In this document: positions 63,475 to 64,000 of the stretch, in pieces
How the letters are laid out: each line of letters opens with the position of its first letter
How positions within the stretch are numbered: position 1 is the stretch's first letter
NCBI GenBank assembly: GCA_018266075.1
Contig: JAFEBB010000035.1
Location: 21,829 to 85,828 of the forward strand
Source of the DNA: Deltaproteobacteria bacterium
Lineage (GTDB): Bacteria; Myxococcota; Myxococcia; Myxococcales; SZAS-1
Direction: 5' to 3'
DNA: 64,000 nucleotides
The notes under the pieces: generated by a model
Told to the model about the DNA's origin: nothing
The model's input: the letters and a program-made list of their open reading frames with translations, nothing else
Databases searched by the model: none
Position numbers and translations under genes: made by a program

Positions 63475-63954
63475 ATGCGGATTGCTCTCATCGTCGTCGC
63501 GGTCTTGCTTGCGCCGTCGGTGGCGCGAGCGAGCTGTTCCGATCCCGCGTTCTGCATCTGCCAGGGCGCCGGTGCGACGGTGCTGGAGGCAAAGCGCCAG
63601 AGTGGCAGCAGCTATGCTGTGACTTCCGTATTCGGAGCCACGCCGTCTGGTGGCGCGCCGACAGCGATCACGTCGAACGCCGCCTCGGACGACATCCTCG
63701 TGGGGTTCACGAGCGCGAACGCGCAGGTGATCTTCGACTTTGATGCGGATGGGAAGAGCAACTGCCCGCCGCACATCACGCGTGAGCAGACGAAGGACGC
63801 GCTCCTCGAAGGCGTCGGCTGTGGCGACGAGCTCCAGCGCGAAGGGTTGGATCGCGAGTGTCACGACACCGGCGTTCAGTTCTGCGGCACCGGCTCGGCG
63901 CCTTCTCTCGGCGCCCTCGCGCTGGTGCTGTTGGCTCTGCGGCGTGGCCGCTAG
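63475..63954 (+). CDS. secreted Cys-containing protein with a MYXO-CTERM-like tail
   Basis: 159 aa. Signal peptide MRIALIVVAVLLAPSVARA, then a small disulfide-type domain (SCSDPAFCICQGAG, SNCPPHITREQ, DRECHDTGVQFCGTG). The C-terminus is a cysteine, Gly/Ser/Pro turn, one hydrophobic helix (LGALALVLLAL) and RRGR. That tripartite end resembles the MYXO-CTERM sorting signal. GTG 63466 is an alternative start. Confidence 0.7.
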   Translation: MRIALIVVAVLLAPSVARASCSDPAFCICQGAGATVLEAKRQSGSSYAVTSVFGATPSGGAPTAITSNAASDDILVGFTSANAQVIFDFDADGKSNCPPHITREQTKDALLEGVGCGDELQREGLDRECHDTGVQFCGTGSAPSLGALALVLLALRRGR

Positions 63955-64000
63955 GAGCCTGTCCGGGTAACAGCCAGCAAGCGATCGACGCCCGCACGTT
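63955..64000. other. right end of the window
   Basis: 46 bp after the last stop; no feature visible. Confidence 0.5.

Overview
High-GC (roughly 65-70 %) chromosomal DNA from a Myxococcota-like deltaproteobacterium. The evidence for this is a complete Frz-type chemosensory cluster in the Myxococcus gene order (frzA-frzB-frzCD-frzE-frzG-frzF with divergent frzZ), two Ser/Thr protein kinases, many cysteine-rich lipoproteins, a MYXO-CTERM-like C-terminal tail, and a GTG/TTG-rich start repertoire. No rRNA, tRNA, CRISPR array, transposase or phage gene was seen.

Layout. 1-3.3 kb: N-terminal part of a Ser/Thr kinase (reverse strand) and a PlsB-type glycerol-3-phosphate acyltransferase. 3.3-7.6 kb: a probable sphingolipid locus, with an Aur1-like PAP2 membrane enzyme divergent from a serine palmitoyltransferase-like oxoamine synthase and a GNAT-fold protein resembling bacterial ceramide synthase, then a tiny Cys-rich lipoprotein. 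7.6-13.5 kb: small unknowns, ybeY, a 7TM-HD phosphohydrolase (pgpH-like) and an Omp85-type barrel. 13.5-21.6 kb: the frz cluster. 21.6-30.5 kb: ZIP metal transporter, zinc alcohol dehydrogenase, glycan-binding secreted protein, MFS transporter, MepA-like peptidase coupled to a radical-SAM gene, a ZU5-like lipoprotein and alanine dehydrogenase. 30.5-33 kb: ECF sigma factor with a zinc-finger anti-sigma factor, and a YbaK deacylase. 33-41 kb: a ten-gene reverse-strand run with lysine-fermentation genes (kdd, kamD, kamE, kal), two small secreted proteins and a Cys-rich lipoprotein threaded between them, a PH-domain protein, an acyl-CoA mutase large subunit and a methyltransferase. 41-46.3 kb: an inverted-repeat-flanked four-helix-bundle gene, a MetX-like protein with no nucleophile, a BtrH-like protein and a thiolase. 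46.3-52 kb: MsrB, an Ntn-hydrolase asparaginase, RNase R and a TetR regulator. 52-58.4 kb: guaA and guaB with coupled secreted proteins, and a hemerythrin. 58.4-64 kb: a Ser-rich lipoprotein with a zinc-protease-like motif, a dedA-surE-nlpD operon, a second Ser/Thr kinase and a MYXO-CTERM-like protein.

The most unusual material is not a classical gene. (i) A 479-bp unit (41018-41496) carries a four-helix-bundle (S23/IVP family) gene between 33-bp inverted copies of a CCAGGAA heptad repeat. One terminus encodes the first codons of kdd. The same heptads form an empty palindrome between frzCD and frzE and recur near 42.54 kb. (ii) A second, unrelated palindrome and a reverse-strand terminator-like hairpin lie in the 580-bp region upstream of guaB. 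(iii) At least eight forward genes lack a Shine-Dalgarno and have a TA-rich -10-like hexamer 6-11 nt before the start codon, suggesting leaderless transcription. In three of these the hexamer begins with the TAG stop of the preceding gene. (iv) Cys-rich small lipoproteins are repeatedly coupled by 1-4 bp stop/start overlaps to cytosolic enzyme genes.
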